Assembly (NCBI RefSeq): GCF_900114765.1
Contig: NZ_FOUD01000016.1
Location: 54,229 to 118,228 of the forward strand
Direction: 5' to 3'
DNA from: Halopseudomonas pachastrellae
GTDB taxonomy: Bacteria; Pseudomonadota; Gammaproteobacteria; Pseudomonadales; Pseudomonadaceae
Length of the DNA: 64,000 nt
Shown: one piece after another, positions 1-9,743 of the stretch
Position numbering within the stretch: position 1 is the first letter of the stretch
Layout: each line of letters opens with the position of its first letter
Notes under the pieces: model-generated
What the model was told of the DNA's origin: nothing
What the model saw: only the letters and a program-made list of their open reading frames with translations
Database searches by the model: none
Program-made: the position numbers and the translations under genes

Positions 1-1
1 C

Positions 2-1726
2 AAGGTCAGCGCAGTGTGGGGTGGTCACGAAGGCTCGCTGCTGCTGTGGGCGCTCATCCTGGCTGGCTGGACCTTCGCGGTCGCCATCTTCTCGCGCGAT
101 CTGCCGGAAGAAATGCTGGCGCGTGTGTTGTCGGTAATGGGCATGATCAGCGTCGGTTTTTTGTGTTTCATGCTGATGACCTCCAACCCGTTCGATCGGC
201 AACTGCCGTTCCACCCGGTGGACGGCAATGACCTGAACCCGCTGCTGCAGGACTTTGGCCTGATTGTTCACCCGCCGATGCTCTACATGGGCTACGTCGG
301 CTTCTCCGTTGCCTTTGCCTTTGCCATTGCTGCGCTGCTGGGCGGTCGCCTGGACGCGGCCTGGGCGCGCTGGTCGCGGCCCTGGACCATCGTCGCCTGG
401 GCGTTTTTGACCATCGGTATCGTGCTTGGCTCCTGGTGGGCCTATTACGAGCTGGGCTGGGGCGGCTGGTGGTTCTGGGACCCGGTCGAGAACGCTTCCT
501 TCATGCCCTGGCTGGTCGGCACGGCGCTGATTCACTCGCTGGCCGTGACCGAAAAGCGCGGCGTGTTCAAGAGCTGGACCGTACTGCTGGCCATCGCCGC
601 CTTCTCGCTCAGCCTGCTGGGGACCTTCCTGGTACGTTCCGGCGTGCTCACCTCGGTGCACGCCTTTGCCAGCGACCCTGATCGCGGCGTGTTCATCCTC
701 GGCTTTTTGCTGGTGGTGGTCGGCGGATCGCTACTGCTCTACGCCCTGCGTGCCCCGGTGGTCAAAAGCCAGATCGGCTTTGCCTGGAGCTCGCGTGAGG
801 CGCTGCTGCTGGTCAACAACGTGGTGCTGGTGGTGGCCGCATTGATGGTGCTACTGGGTACCCTGTATCCGCTGATCATGTCGGCTTTCGATACCCTGGT
901 GTCGGTTGGTCCGCCGTACTTCAACGGCATGTTCCTGCCGCTGATGGCAATTCTGATGGCTGCGCTGGGCGTCGGTATTCTCAGCCGCTGGAAGCAAACG
1001 CCGGTCTCCTGGCTGGTGGGTCAGCTGAAATGGGTGCTGGTGCTCTCTGCGGTAGGCGCGGTGGTTATCGCTGTCTGGCTGGGCGCGCATCAACTGGCAA
1101 TCGGCAGCCTGCTGCTGCTGGTGTTCTGGGTGTGCGGCGCCTCGCTGCGTGATGTGCTGCACAAGACCCGCAACAAGGGCCTGGTGGCAGGCGTGCGCGC
1201 GCTGCCGCGCAGCTACTGGGGCATGACCCTGGCGCACATCGGTATTGCCGTGTGCGCTGTCGGCGTTGTCGGCGCGAGCCTGTTCGACAATCAGCGTGAT
1301 CTGCGCATGGCGCCGGGCGATGCGCTGGAGCTGGGCGGCTATACCTTCATCTTTGATGGTGTACGCCACCGTGAAGGGCCCAACTGGATCTCCGATCAGG
1401 GCTCGGTCAGCGTCTACGCCGGTGATCGTCAGATCACCACCCTGCACCCCGAGAAGCGCCTGTATCGCGTGAAGAATCAGGTCATGACCGAGGCAGGTAT
1501 TGATGCCGGCTTTACCCGTGACCTCTTTGTCGCCATGGGCGAGCCGCTGGAAGGGGATGCCTGGGCAATGCGCGTGCACATCAAGCCCTTCGTGCGCTGG
1601 ATCTGGCTGGGCGGCCTGATGATGATGGCCGGCGGTCTGCTGGCGGCCAGTGACAAGCGCTACCGTCTGAAGGTGCGCCAGCGCGCCGACAAGACGGCCC
1701 AACGTTTGCCCGGGGAGATTGCCTGA
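2..1726 (+). CDS. ccmF: Cytochrome c maturation heme lyase subunit CcmF (5' end outside window)
   Basis: Integral inner-membrane subunit of the System I cytochrome c maturation complex, which passes heme from holo-CcmE to the CXXCH motif of apocytochromes c in the periplasm. The frame is open to the left edge, so the gene starts before the window; about 574 residues are present of a family usually near 650. The start of the visible part carries the family motif VWGGHEGSLLLW, and the tryptophan-rich WWD heme-binding segment WGGWWFWDPVENASF lies at about 462-505 nt. Many hydrophobic helices follow, then a periplasmic domain and a last helix near the C-terminus. The stop overlaps the ccmG start by one base (TGATG), so translation is probably coupled. 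Identification is secure. Confidence 0.96.
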   Translation, partial: KVSAVWGGHEGSLLLWALILAGWTFAVAIFSRDLPEEMLARVLSVMGMISVGFLCFMLMTSNPFDRQLPFHPVDGNDLNPLLQDFGLIVHPPMLYMGYVGFSVAFAFAIAALLGGRLDAAWARWSRPWTIVAWAFLTIGIVLGSWWAYYELGWGGWWFWDPVENASFMPWLVGTALIHSLAVTEKRGVFKSWTVLLAIAAFSLSLLGTFLVRSGVLTSVHAFASDPDRGVFILGFLLVVVGGSLLLYALRAPVVKSQIGFAWSSREALLLVNNVVLVVAALMVLLGTLYPLIMSAFDTLVSVGPPYFNGMFLPLMAILMAALGVGILSRWKQTPVSWLVGQLKWVLVLSAVGAVVIAVWLGAHQLAIGSLLLLVFWVCGASLRDVLHKTRNKGLVAGVRALPRSYWGMTLAHIGIAVCAVGVVGASLFDNQRDLRMAPGDALELGGYTFIFDGVRHREGPNWISDQGSVSVYAGDRQITTLHPEKRLYRVKNQVMTEAGIDAGFTRDLFVAMGEPLEGDAWAMRVHIKPFVRWIWLGGLMMMAGGLLAASDKRYRLKVRQRADKTAQRLPGEIA

Positions 1727-2274
1727 TGCGTCGTGCACTGCTGATTCTGCCGCTGCTGATTTTTCTGGTGCTGGCCGGTTTCTTTCTCTCCAGCCTGATG
1801 AGTAAAGAGGCCGGGGTGACCGAGCTGGAGCTGCCGTCGCCTTTGCTGGACAAGCCCTTCCCGAGTTTTGACCTGCCGTCTGTGCTGGATGAGCAAACGC
1901 GCATTACCCAGGCCGACTTCCAAGGCCCGGCGCTGGTCAATATCTGGGCCACCTGGTGTGTGGCCTGCCGCGTCGAGCACCCGGTGCTCAACCGTCTGGC
2001 GGCTGAAGGCGTGGTGATCTACGGGGTCAACTACAAGGACAACAGCGCTGATGCGATCAAATGGCTCAAGGATTTTCACAATCCGTACCAGTTGAACATC
2101 AGCGATGCTGACGGCCGTCTGGGGCTGGACCTGGGCGTCTATGGCGCGCCGGAAACCTACCTGATCGATGCCCAGGGCAATATCCGCTACAAGTTTATCG
2201 GCGTGATCGATGACCGCGTCTGGGAGACCAATCTGGCCGCGCGCTATCAGGCGCTGGTCGAGGAGGCCCAATGA
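1726..2274 (+). CDS. ccmG: Thiol:disulfide interchange protein CcmG/DsbE
   Basis: Membrane-anchored periplasmic thioredoxin-like protein that reduces the CXXC heme-binding cysteines of apocytochrome c, directly or through CcmH. The 182 residues match the family length. An N-terminal signal anchor (about residues 4-23) is followed by a thioredoxin fold with the active site WCVAC in ATWCVACRVEHP near residue 75, and by the cis-proline region YGAPETYLID near residue 145. It starts at the overlapping TGATG after ccmF and ends in a four-base ATGA overlap with ccmH, so the ccm genes form one operon. Confidence 0.95.
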   Translation: MRRALLILPLLIFLVLAGFFLSSLMSKEAGVTELELPSPLLDKPFPSFDLPSVLDEQTRITQADFQGPALVNIWATWCVACRVEHPVLNRLAAEGVVIYGVNYKDNSADAIKWLKDFHNPYQLNISDADGRLGLDLGVYGAPETYLIDAQGNIRYKFIGVIDDRVWETNLAARYQALVEEAQ

Positions 2275-2753
2275 CCCGACGACTGAACTGGCTTGCTCTG
2301 AGCCTGTTGCTGCTGGTGGGCAGCGTCAGCGCGGCGGTAGATACCTTTGAGTTCAGCTCCGAACAGGAGCGTGACCGGTTTTACGCGATTGGCGCCGAGC
2401 TGCGTTGCCCCAAGTGTCAGAACCAGAATATCGCCGATTCTGACGCACCTATCGCCTCTGACCTGCGCAAGGAAGTGTATCGCCTGCTGGACGAAGGCCA
2501 GAGCGATGAAGAAATCGTGGATTACATGGTCGCCCGTTACGGCGAATTTGTGCGCTACAAGCCGGCGCTGAACCGCGAGACGTTGGTGCTCTGGTTTGGT
2601 CCGTTGTTTTTCCTGCTTGCCGGCGTGCTGGCCATTGTGCTGCTGGTACGTCGGCGCCAGAAGGTCGCCGCCTCTGCACCGGCAGCCGAGCTGTCGCCGC
2701 AAGAGCAGCAGCGCCTGGACGACCTGTTGAACAAGAAGAGCCAAGATGACTGA
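2271..2753 (+). CDS. ccmH: Cytochrome c-type biogenesis protein CcmH
   Basis: Membrane-anchored periplasmic thiol oxidoreductase of System I; it holds apocytochrome c cysteines reduced for heme ligation, together with CcmG, CcmI and CcmF. The 160-residue protein has a cleavable signal (residues 1-22), the diagnostic LRCPKCQNQNIADSDAP motif with its LRCXXC redox pair near residue 45, a helical DLRKEVYRLLDEGQSDEEI segment, and one transmembrane helix (about 105-125) before a short charged tail. This is the short form of CcmH; the TPR part found in E. coli CcmH is the separate ccmI downstream. It overlaps ccmG by four bases and ccmI by eight. Confidence 0.95.
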   Translation: MTRRLNWLALSLLLLVGSVSAAVDTFEFSSEQERDRFYAIGAELRCPKCQNQNIADSDAPIASDLRKEVYRLLDEGQSDEEIVDYMVARYGEFVRYKPALNRETLVLWFGPLFFLLAGVLAIVLLVRRRQKVAASAPAAELSPQEQQRLDDLLNKKSQDD

Positions 2754-3957
2754 TTTGTGGTTTGCGGCCGCCGGCCTGGTGCTGGTGGCCATTGTAATGG
2801 TGCTGTGGCCGCTCTGGCGCCGCCGTCAAAGCGAGCGGGTAGATCGTACTGCGCTCAACGTTGCGCTGTATGAAGAGCGGGTTGCTGAACTGGAAGCCCA
2901 GCAGCGTGCAGGTGATCTGAGCGAGGCCCAGCTGGCTGCTGCCAAGGGTGAAGCCAGCCGACTGCTGCTCGAAGACACCGCCGCCGCTGACGCCCGCCAG
3001 GCGCCGCTGACCCGCCAACTGACCTGGGTGCTGATCATTGGTGCCCTTGCCCTGCCATTGGCCGTGCTGGGGCTCTATCGCCAATGGGGCGCTGCCGACG
3101 GGCTGGCGCTGTATCGCGAGATGCAGGCGACGCCGCAGGTAGAGACCCTGGAGGCGCTGATCGATCGTACCCAGCGGGTGGTCGAGGTGCAGCCGGAAAA
3201 CGGCGAAGCCTGGTACATGCTGGGCCGCGCCTACATGAGCGCGCAGAACCCGGAGAAGGCAGCAGATGCCTTTGGCAATGCGCTGGCGCGCCTGGGTGAG
3301 CAGCCCGAGGTGTTGGCGCAATTGGCGCAGGCGCGCTACTTCGCCAACGGCAACCAGCTGGATGCCGAAACGGCCCGTGCACTGGACAAGGCCATCGAGC
3401 TGGACCCGCAACAACCTACCGCTCTGGGCCTGCTGGGTATCGCAGCCTTTGAGGCCGGGGACTTTGCCGGCTCCATTCGTTACTGGCAGTCGCTGATGCA
3501 GGGCATGGACCCGGAAAGCCCCGGCGCCCAGGCCATTCAAGGCGGCATTGAGCGCGCGCTTCAGCGTATGGTCGATGCCGGACAGACGCCGCCACCGGCA
3601 GCCGAGCCCGCGGCGGGCCCGACCATCAGCCTGCGTGTGAGCGTGGCGCCTGAACTGCTGGCCGAGCTGCCGGCCGATGCCAGCGTGTTTGTCTTTGCCC
3701 GCGACCCCAACGGCCCGCCGATGCCTTTGATCGCCAAGCGCCTGAGCCTCTCGCAGCTGCCGCTGGAGATTACCCTCAGCGCGGACGACGCGATGCTGCC
3801 CGGCGTCACCCTGGATGAGGAGACCGCGCTGCAGCTGGTTGCCCGCGTATCGCCCACTGGCGACGCGCGTGAAGGGACGCATCTGGGGCAGTTGGATGAG
3901 GTGCATGCCGGGCAGGATGGGACGTTGGAGCTGGTGATCGACCGCGCGATTAACTGA
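2746..3957 (+). CDS. ccmI: Cytochrome c-type biogenesis protein CcmI (TPR apocytochrome chaperone)
   Basis: Membrane protein with two N-terminal helices (about residues 4-21 and 92-110) and a periplasmic C-terminal region that binds the C-terminus of apocytochrome c and delivers it to CcmFH. TPR-like helices are visible around residues 145-250 (for example NGEAWYMLGRAYMSAQNPEKA), followed by a proline/alanine linker and a C-terminal beta-rich domain with VFVFARDPNGPPMPLIAKR, typical of CycH/CcmI. At 403 residues it is a normal length for pseudomonads. It is the last gene of the ccm operon; the next gene lies 437 bp away behind a repeat element. Confidence 0.93.
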   Translation: MTDLWFAAAGLVLVAIVMVLWPLWRRRQSERVDRTALNVALYEERVAELEAQQRAGDLSEAQLAAAKGEASRLLLEDTAAADARQAPLTRQLTWVLIIGALALPLAVLGLYRQWGAADGLALYREMQATPQVETLEALIDRTQRVVEVQPENGEAWYMLGRAYMSAQNPEKAADAFGNALARLGEQPEVLAQLAQARYFANGNQLDAETARALDKAIELDPQQPTALGLLGIAAFEAGDFAGSIRYWQSLMQGMDPESPGAQAIQGGIERALQRMVDAGQTPPPAAEPAAGPTISLRVSVAPELLAELPADASVFVFARDPNGPPMPLIAKRLSLSQLPLEITLSADDAMLPGVTLDEETALQLVARVSPTGDAREGTHLGQLDEVHAGQDGTLELVIDRAIN

Positions 3958-4033
3958 GGTATTTGGTCGTTTATGCTTGTTAGCCTCGCATAAAATGGCC
4001 GCTCTGTATCAGCGCCTGGCTGCCTTCTGGCCA

Positions 4034-4235
4034 GCTTTTCGCCTTCACGGCGAGCCAAGGGGGGCTGCTTGCCCAGCCCCCCTTAGCGATCCCCCGGGGC
4101 ACCCGACTACGCGGCCCTTCGGGTTCGCTGCGTTGCTCGATTTATCGGGGAGCCACAAAACTCGTCGCTGCGCTCCTCAGACATCCTGTGGCTCTTTTTC
4201 CCGATAAATCTGCGCTACTCGCCCGCGTAAACGGG
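4034..4235. repeat. Structured intergenic repeat, copy 1 (about 200 bp)
   Basis: About 200 bp that recurs at 61440-61644. Three hairpins lie inside a closing stem (GGCGAG at 4049-4054 with CTCGCC at 4218-4223). Hairpin A is AAGGGGGGCTG/CAGCCCCCCTT (4058-4084). The middle part contains CCCTTCGGG. Hairpin C pairs 4139-4149 with 4200-4210 (11 bp) and, past a five-T bulge, 4150-4157 with 4187-4194 (8 bp), leaving a loop of about 29 nt. Arm sequences of hairpin C differ from the second copy but stay paired. No credible protein is encoded. In the rest of this 437-bp gap (3958-4033 and 4236-4394) I see only the ribosome binding site of the next gene. Confidence 0.85.
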
Positions 4236-4394
4236 ACTAGGAGCTGTGCCCACTTCAACATTGTTTTTTGATTCGTAACCTTTTGCCTGGTGACCGGTAA
4301 TTGTCTGCTCGGGCTGAACCAGAAGCACGGCTGTAGAGTCCATTCTGTAACAGGACCTTTACAGCGCCTGCAGGGCAGGCGGGAGGCGTGCGCT

Positions 4395-4760
4395 ATGTTG
4401 ACCCATATTCCGTTTGGTAACAGCAAGGTGCTGGGCTTTCGCATTGAGGGCAAGGTCAGTGCCGAGATGCTCGACGAGATGCTTGAGCTGATTGAGGCCA
4501 AGTTACGCGAGCACGCCAAGGTGCGGCTATACGTGGAGATACCGGCCTTTGGCGGTATGGCTGCCGAGGCGCTGTACAAGGATCTGAAGTACGGTATCAG
4601 TCACTGGAATCGCTTTGAGCGCGAGGCGGTGGTGACCGACCAGGGCTGGCTGGAGAAGCTGGTCGGGCTGGCTGACCGCCTGGTGCCGGGTGTCGAAGCG
4701 CGGGTCTTTCCGGCCGCCGAGAAAGACGCCGCGCGGGACTGGATTCAGGCGCTGGAGTGA
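4395..4760 (+). CDS. SpoIIAA-like (STAS-fold) small cytoplasmic protein
   Basis: A 121-residue protein resembling the SpoIIAA-like family (DUF3478), which has a STAS-like alpha/beta fold; the biochemical role of these proteins is not settled. Conserved-looking features are IEGKVSAEML near the N-terminus, the strand RLYVEIPAFGGM, and the segment VVTDQGWLEKLVGLADRLVPG followed by a C-terminal RVFPAAEKDAARDWI helix, as in family members. An in-frame ATG exists at 4290, but the ATG at 4395 is preceded by GGGAGG at 4381-4386 and gives the usual family length, so I chose it. It is convergent with the downstream MFS gene and appears to be monocistronic. Confidence 0.8.
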   Translation: MLTHIPFGNSKVLGFRIEGKVSAEMLDEMLELIEAKLREHAKVRLYVEIPAFGGMAAEALYKDLKYGISHWNRFEREAVVTDQGWLEKLVGLADRLVPGVEARVFPAAEKDAARDWIQALE

Positions 4761-4768
4761 GGGGCGGC

Positions 4769-6085
4769 TCAGTCCTGCTGTACCTCGGGCAGGCTGACCG
4801 CCAGCAGTGCGCCAGCCAGCCCCACGCCGGACAGCAACAGCAGCATGCCGGCGGCGCCAATCAGCGAGCTGAGCAGGCCGAACAGGCCGGTCGCCAGCAG
4901 AATCAGGCCAATGGCGCTGTTGCTGACCGCAACATAGTCGGTGCGCTTGTTACCGCCGGCCATGTCCAGTACATAGGTCTTGCGGCCCACGCGCACGCCG
5001 GCGTGGGCAATCCCCAATACAAAGAACGCCACCGGGAACAGCCATGCATGCAGGTTGTCAGGCAGTGGCGCCCAGAGATCAATGGCGATGACCACCGGCC
5101 CCAGCAGGCTGGCCAAAAGCGCCGCGCGGATCAGCACCTGGCGGCTGGAGGCATCCGACATGCGGCCCCAAACGCCCGCACTCAGGCTGCTGGCCAGCCC
5201 GTTGGCGACTAGAAAGGCGCCGAGCATGCCAAAGCTGGTTTCCACTTCTTGGGCCATGACCACGTAGTAGGGCGCCGACAGCGCTGAACACAGCAGCAGG
5301 GCGCGGGTAACCACAAAGCGGCGAAACGGCGCGTCGTCGCGCAGCAGGCTGATGCGGCCAAGGGCGTGGCTCAAGGCATTGCCGCCGCCTTCGGTGGCGC
5401 CGGGCGCCTCATCAATGCCGCGATATATCAGCGCCGCCGCTACCCAGAGCAGCGCCGCGCCGATCAGCAGGGCTGCGTAAAACAGCATGTCGTCATCGCT
5501 GGGCGGGTAGATCAGGCAATACACGCCAAAGGCCAGTGCCAGCCAGCCCGACAGGCTGGTCGCGACCCCGTTCAGCCGGCCGCGCCGGGTTTTGGGCACG
5601 GTCTTGCCAATCACATCCTTGCTCGCCACCGAGCACAGCCCGCGCGCCAGGCTGAAAATAACCAGGCAAACAATGATCAGCGCACCGGCCAGCGTGCCCT
5701 CGATGCTCCAGGCCACTGCGCCCATGGCCAGCAGGGCGGCGGCCTGCAACAGGCTGCCGACAATCCACACGCCGCGCCGGTAGGGCATGCGGCGAATCCA
5801 GGCGGCGATCAGCAGCTGCGGCAGCATGGAGCCGGATTCGCGAATCGGCACCAGCCAGGCAATCAGCGCCACTGGTGCGCCGACCACACCCATCAGCCAG
5901 GCCAGGGTGGTTTTCGGGTTGGTCAGGGTATCGCCCAGGCTGGTCAGCGTATTGGCCAGCACCTGGCGGAAGAAATTCTGCGGCACATCCGAGCAGGCGG
6001 CGTCGGGAATGTCTTTGCAGACGCGCGCGTCTTCTTCGTTCATCAGCTTGCTGTAAAGGTCGTCTAGGCGTGGTGTCTGGGGCAT
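4769..6085 (-). CDS. Major facilitator superfamily transporter
   Basis: A 438-residue MFS-type membrane protein with about 12 predicted hydrophobic helices. The N-terminal 60 residues are soluble (MPQTPRLDDLYSKLMNEEDA...), an unusual extension for MFS proteins that is seen in a subgroup of unknown substrate. A central cytoplasmic stretch includes KTVPKTRRGRLNG after helix 4, and the C-terminal half contains GVRVGRKTYVLDMAGGNKR. The frame is open further upstream, but the ATG at 6085 is preceded by AGGAAA and upstream translation looks random. It is divergent from smc across about 160 bp. Substrate cannot be predicted. Confidence 0.8.
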   Translation of the reverse strand: MPQTPRLDDLYSKLMNEEDARVCKDIPDAACSDVPQNFFRQVLANTLTSLGDTLTNPKTTLAWLMGVVGAPVALIAWLVPIRESGSMLPQLLIAAWIRRMPYRRGVWIVGSLLQAAALLAMGAVAWSIEGTLAGALIIVCLVIFSLARGLCSVASKDVIGKTVPKTRRGRLNGVATSLSGWLALAFGVYCLIYPPSDDDMLFYAALLIGAALLWVAAALIYRGIDEAPGATEGGGNALSHALGRISLLRDDAPFRRFVVTRALLLCSALSAPYYVVMAQEVETSFGMLGAFLVANGLASSLSAGVWGRMSDASSRQVLIRAALLASLLGPVVIAIDLWAPLPDNLHAWLFPVAFFVLGIAHAGVRVGRKTYVLDMAGGNKRTDYVAVSNSAIGLILLATGLFGLLSSLIGAAGMLLLLSGVGLAGALLAVSLPEVQQD

Positions 6086-6248
6086 CGTCTGGTTTCCTGC
6101 TGAACCTGTGCTGCGGCGCTGGCAAGTGTGCCGCAAGCCACGGTTGCAGGCCAGTGTCACAGGTATTTGCCTGCAACCCTTCTCATACGGGCACCGTCCG
6201 GGTAACAATGCGGGTTTGGCCCAAGGCAGCAAGGACAACGCCCCTTTC

Positions 6249-9200
6249 ATGCGACTCAAATGCATCAAGCTGGCCGGCTTCAAATCCTTTGTGGACCCGA
6301 CTACCGTCTATTTCCCTACCAACATGGGTGCGGTGGTGGGGCCGAACGGCTGTGGCAAGTCCAACATCATTGATGCGGTGCGCTGGGTCATGGGCGAAAG
6401 CTCGGCCAAGAACCTGCGCGGCGAGTCGATGACCGACGTCATCTTTAACGGCTCCAACTCGCGCAAACCGGTAGGGCAGGCCTCCATTGAGCTGGTGTTC
6501 GACAACAGCGACGGCACCCTGCAGGGCGAGTACGCCGGTTACAACGAGATTTCCATTCGCCGCAAGGTGACGCGCGAAGCGCAGAACCAGTACTTCCTCA
6601 ATGGCACCAAGTGCCGCCGCCGCGACATTACCGACATCTTTATGGGCACCGGCCTTGGCCCGCGCAGCTACTCGATCATCGAGCAGGGCATGATCTCGCG
6701 CCTGATCGAAGCCAAGCCTGAAGAACTGCGCCTGTTCATCGAAGAAGCAGCCGGTATTTCCCGCTACAAGGATCGTCGCCGCGAAACCGAAAACCGCATT
6801 CGTCGCACCCAGGAAAACCTGTCCCGCCTGACCGACCTGCGTGAGGAGCTGGAGCGTCAGCTGGCGCACCTGCATCGCCAGGCCCAGGCGGCAGAGAAGT
6901 ACAAGGAGTTCAAGACCGAGGAGCGCCAACTCAAGGCCCAGTTGCAGGCGCTGCGCTGGCAGAACCTCAACGAGCAGGCCGGTCAGCGGGAACATCGCGT
7001 GCGTGACCTTGAAGTCGCGCTGGAGGCCTTGATTGCCGAGCAGCGCAACGCCGACAGCGAGATCGAAAAACAACGCGACCAGCACAGCGACCTCACCGAG
7101 TCCTTTAACCGCGTGCAGGCGCAGTACTACAGCCTGGGCGCGGACATCAGCCGCATCGAGCAGATTCTGCAGTTCAACCGTGACCGCCAGCGGCAATTGC
7201 ATAGCGACATTGAAGAGACCGAGCTGGCCTGGCAGGAGGCGCAGAGTCATCTGACCCAGGACGAGGCGCTGCTGGCCGATCTGCAGGCCGAACTCGACGG
7301 TATCGAGCCCGAGCTGGAAATGGCGGGCGCCGCCGAAGAAGACACCGGCATGGCGCTGCAGAGCGCTGAAGATGCCATGCAGAACTGGCAGAGCGCCTGG
7401 GACCAGTTCAACCAGCGCGCCGCCGAGCCTCGTCAGCAGGCCGAAGTAGAGCAGTCGCGTATCCGTCATATGGAGCAATCGGTCGAGCGTCTGGGCGAGC
7501 GCATTCAGCGGCTTGAGGACGAGCGAGCGGGCCTGAGCGTCGGCAGCCTCGACGACGAACTGGCCGAGTTGTCCGAGCAACTGGCGGAGCTGGAGCTGCG
7601 CAGCGAAGGCGAGCAAATACAGCTGGCGGAGGTGGGCGAGCGCCTGCAACAGGATCGCGACACCCTGTCAGCCTTGCAGCAGGAGCAGGATATCCGCCGT
7701 GGCGAGCTGCAACGCGGCAGTGGCCGGCTGGCCTCACTCGAGGCCTTGCAGCAGGCGGCACTCGCCCAGGGCAGCGATGTTGGCGACTGGCTCAGCGCCC
7801 AAGGGTTGCAAGGTCGTGGGTTGCTGGCCGAGCAACTGCAGGTTGAAGCAGGCTGGGAGGCTGCCGTTGAGGCGGTTCTCGCCGATGACCTGCAGGCCAT
7901 CGCGCTGGATGACCTGAGCAGCCTGGATGCCACCCTGGCCGAGTTTGAGCAGGGCAGTCTGCGCCTGCTGCAGCGCGGCGCGCCAGGACAAGCCAGCCCC
8001 GGCAGCCTGCTGGACAAGGTGGACAGCCCGCTCGACCTGCGCCCCTGGCTGGCGGCTATTCGCCCGGTCGACTCCGTTGCCGAGGCACTGGCCCAGCGCG
8101 TAGAGCTGGCACCGCACGAATCCCTGATCACCCGCGAAGGCCATTGGGTTGGCCCCAACTGGCTGCGTTTTCGCCGTGGCGAGGCCAGCGAAGGCGGGGT
8201 GTTGGCTCGGCAGCAGGAAATGGAGCAGTTGCAGGCCAGTCTGGACGAGCAGCAGGCCGCACTGGATAGCGGGCAGGAACGTATTGATCAGCTGCGCGAA
8301 GGCATTCGCGTGCTGGAGCTGCAACGCGATGGCTTGCAGCAGACACTGGCTGCCAGCGGCCGGCAGCAGGGCGAACTCAAGGCCCAGTGGTCCGCCCGCC
8401 AGGTGCGGCTTGAGCAAATCAAAGCCCGCCGTCAGCGCATTGGCGAAGACCTGGAAGAGCTCAAGCGTCAGCGCGGTGAAGAGCTGGAGCAGATTGGCGA
8501 GGCACGTCTGACCCTGCAGGACGCGTTGGACAGCATGGCGGCGGATACTAGCCAGCGTGAAGCGCTGCTGCGCCAGCGCGACCTGGCCCGCGAAACCCTG
8601 GATTTGGCCCGCCAGCAGGCGCGTCAGCACAAGGATCGCGCGCACCAGCTGGCCCTGCGTGCGCAATCGCTTAACGCGCAGTTGAAGAGCACCCGGCAGG
8701 GGCTGGAACGTCAGCAGAGCCAGGCCGAACGGCTGTCCGAGCGGCGTGAACAGCTGCGCATGACCCTGGAAGAAAGTCAGGCGCCGGAAGACGATCAGCG
8801 TATCGAGCTGGAAAGCCTGCTGGAGCAGCGTGTGGAGGTGGAGCAGTCGCTCGGCGCCGCGCGCCAGGCGCTGGAAGGCGTAGATCAGCAGATGCGCGCG
8901 CAGGAAACCCGGCGCGTACAGGCTGAACAGCAGGCGCAGGTGCTGCGTACCCAGCTTGACGAGCAGCGCCTCAACGCCCGCGACCTGCAAACACGCCGTC
9001 AGGGCCTGCAGGAGCAACTGGCCGAGGCAGGTTACGACCTGCACGGCGTGCTGGCCACCTTGCCGCAGGACGCCAGCGAAAGCGACTGGGAGCAGCAGCT
9101 GGCGCAGCTGGATGCGCGCATTCAGCGCCTTGGCGCGATCAACCTGGCGGCCATTGAAGAGTATGAGCAGCAGTCGGAGCGCAAGCGCTATCTGGATGCG

Positions 9201-9743
9201 CAAAACGCTGACCTGGAAGAAGCGCTGGGCACCCTGGAGCAGGTGATTCGCAAGATTGACCGGGAAACCCGTGCGCGCTTTAAAGAGACCTTCGATAAGG
9301 TCAACCACGGCTTGCAGTCGCTGTTCCCGAAAGTCTTTGGTGGCGGTCACGCCTATCTGGAGTTGACCGGCGATGATCTGCTCGACACCGGCGTGGCCAT
9401 CATGGCGCGCCCGCCGGGCAAGAAGAACAGCACCATTCACCTGCTGTCCGGTGGTGAAAAGGCGCTGACGGCCATTGCCCTGGTGTTCTCGATCTTCCAG
9501 CTCAACCCGGCGCCGTTCTGTATGCTGGATGAGGTAGATGCGCCGCTGGATGACGCCAACGTGGGGCGTTATGCCCGCATGGTCAAGGAGATGTCGGCGC
9601 GTGTGCAGTTCATCTATATCACCCACAACAAGATCGCCATGGAAATGGCGGATCAGTTGCTGGGTGTAACCATGCATGAACCTGGCTGTTCGAGGCTGGT
9701 CACAGTAGACGTAGAAGAGGCGGCTGCGTTGGCGGCAGTGTAG
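6249..9743 (+). CDS. smc: Chromosome segregation protein SMC
   Basis: SMC ATPase that forms a long coiled-coil dimer and, with ScpA and ScpB, organises the chromosome and aids origin segregation. The 1164 residues fit the family. Walker A GPNGCGKS is at residues 31-38, followed by long coiled coils (about 165-500 and 660-1000) around a hinge near residues 515-650. The ABC signature LLSGGEKAL is near 1065 and Walker B CMLDEVDAPLDD near 1090. The ATG at 6249 starts exactly at MRLKCIKLAGFKSF, the canonical N-terminus; the open frame upstream of it is not coding-like. zipA and ligA follow, the usual pseudomonad order. Confidence 0.97.
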   Translation: MRLKCIKLAGFKSFVDPTTVYFPTNMGAVVGPNGCGKSNIIDAVRWVMGESSAKNLRGESMTDVIFNGSNSRKPVGQASIELVFDNSDGTLQGEYAGYNEISIRRKVTREAQNQYFLNGTKCRRRDITDIFMGTGLGPRSYSIIEQGMISRLIEAKPEELRLFIEEAAGISRYKDRRRETENRIRRTQENLSRLTDLREELERQLAHLHRQAQAAEKYKEFKTEERQLKAQLQALRWQNLNEQAGQREHRVRDLEVALEALIAEQRNADSEIEKQRDQHSDLTESFNRVQAQYYSLGADISRIEQILQFNRDRQRQLHSDIEETELAWQEAQSHLTQDEALLADLQAELDGIEPELEMAGAAEEDTGMALQSAEDAMQNWQSAWDQFNQRAAEPRQQAEVEQSRIRHMEQSVERLGERIQRLEDERAGLSVGSLDDELAELSEQLAELELRSEGEQIQLAEVGERLQQDRDTLSALQQEQDIRRGELQRGSGRLASLEALQQAALAQGSDVGDWLSAQGLQGRGLLAEQLQVEAGWEAAVEAVLADDLQAIALDDLSSLDATLAEFEQGSLRLLQRGAPGQASPGSLLDKVDSPLDLRPWLAAIRPVDSVAEALAQRVELAPHESLITREGHWVGPNWLRFRRGEASEGGVLARQQEMEQLQASLDEQQAALDSGQERIDQLREGIRVLELQRDGLQQTLAASGRQQGELKAQWSARQVRLEQIKARRQRIGEDLEELKRQRGEELEQIGEARLTLQDALDSMAADTSQREALLRQRDLARETLDLARQQARQHKDRAHQLALRAQSLNAQLKSTRQGLERQQSQAERLSERREQLRMTLEESQAPEDDQRIELESLLEQRVEVEQSLGAARQALEGVDQQMRAQETRRVQAEQQAQVLRTQLDEQRLNARDLQTRRQGLQEQLAEAGYDLHGVLATLPQDASESDWEQQLAQLDARIQRLGAINLAAIEEYEQQSERKRYLDAQNADLEEALGTLEQVIRKIDRETRARFKETFDKVNHGLQSLFPKVFGGGHAYLELTGDDLLDTGVAIMARPPGKKNSTIHLLSGGEKALTAIALVFSIFQLNPAPFCMLDEVDAPLDDANVGRYARMVKEMSARVQFIYITHNKIAMEMADQLLGVTMHEPGCSRLVTVDVEEAAALAAV

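Noticed and set aside
2449..3906. Long minus-strand frame opposite ccmH/ccmI
   Set aside because: Shadow of ccmI; the plus-strand protein has clear family motifs and operon overlaps.
3977..4207. Small frames inside the structured repeat (also 4142-4579 and 61405-61659)
   Set aside because: Similar peptides in both copies come from the repeat itself; changes keep base pairing rather than codons.
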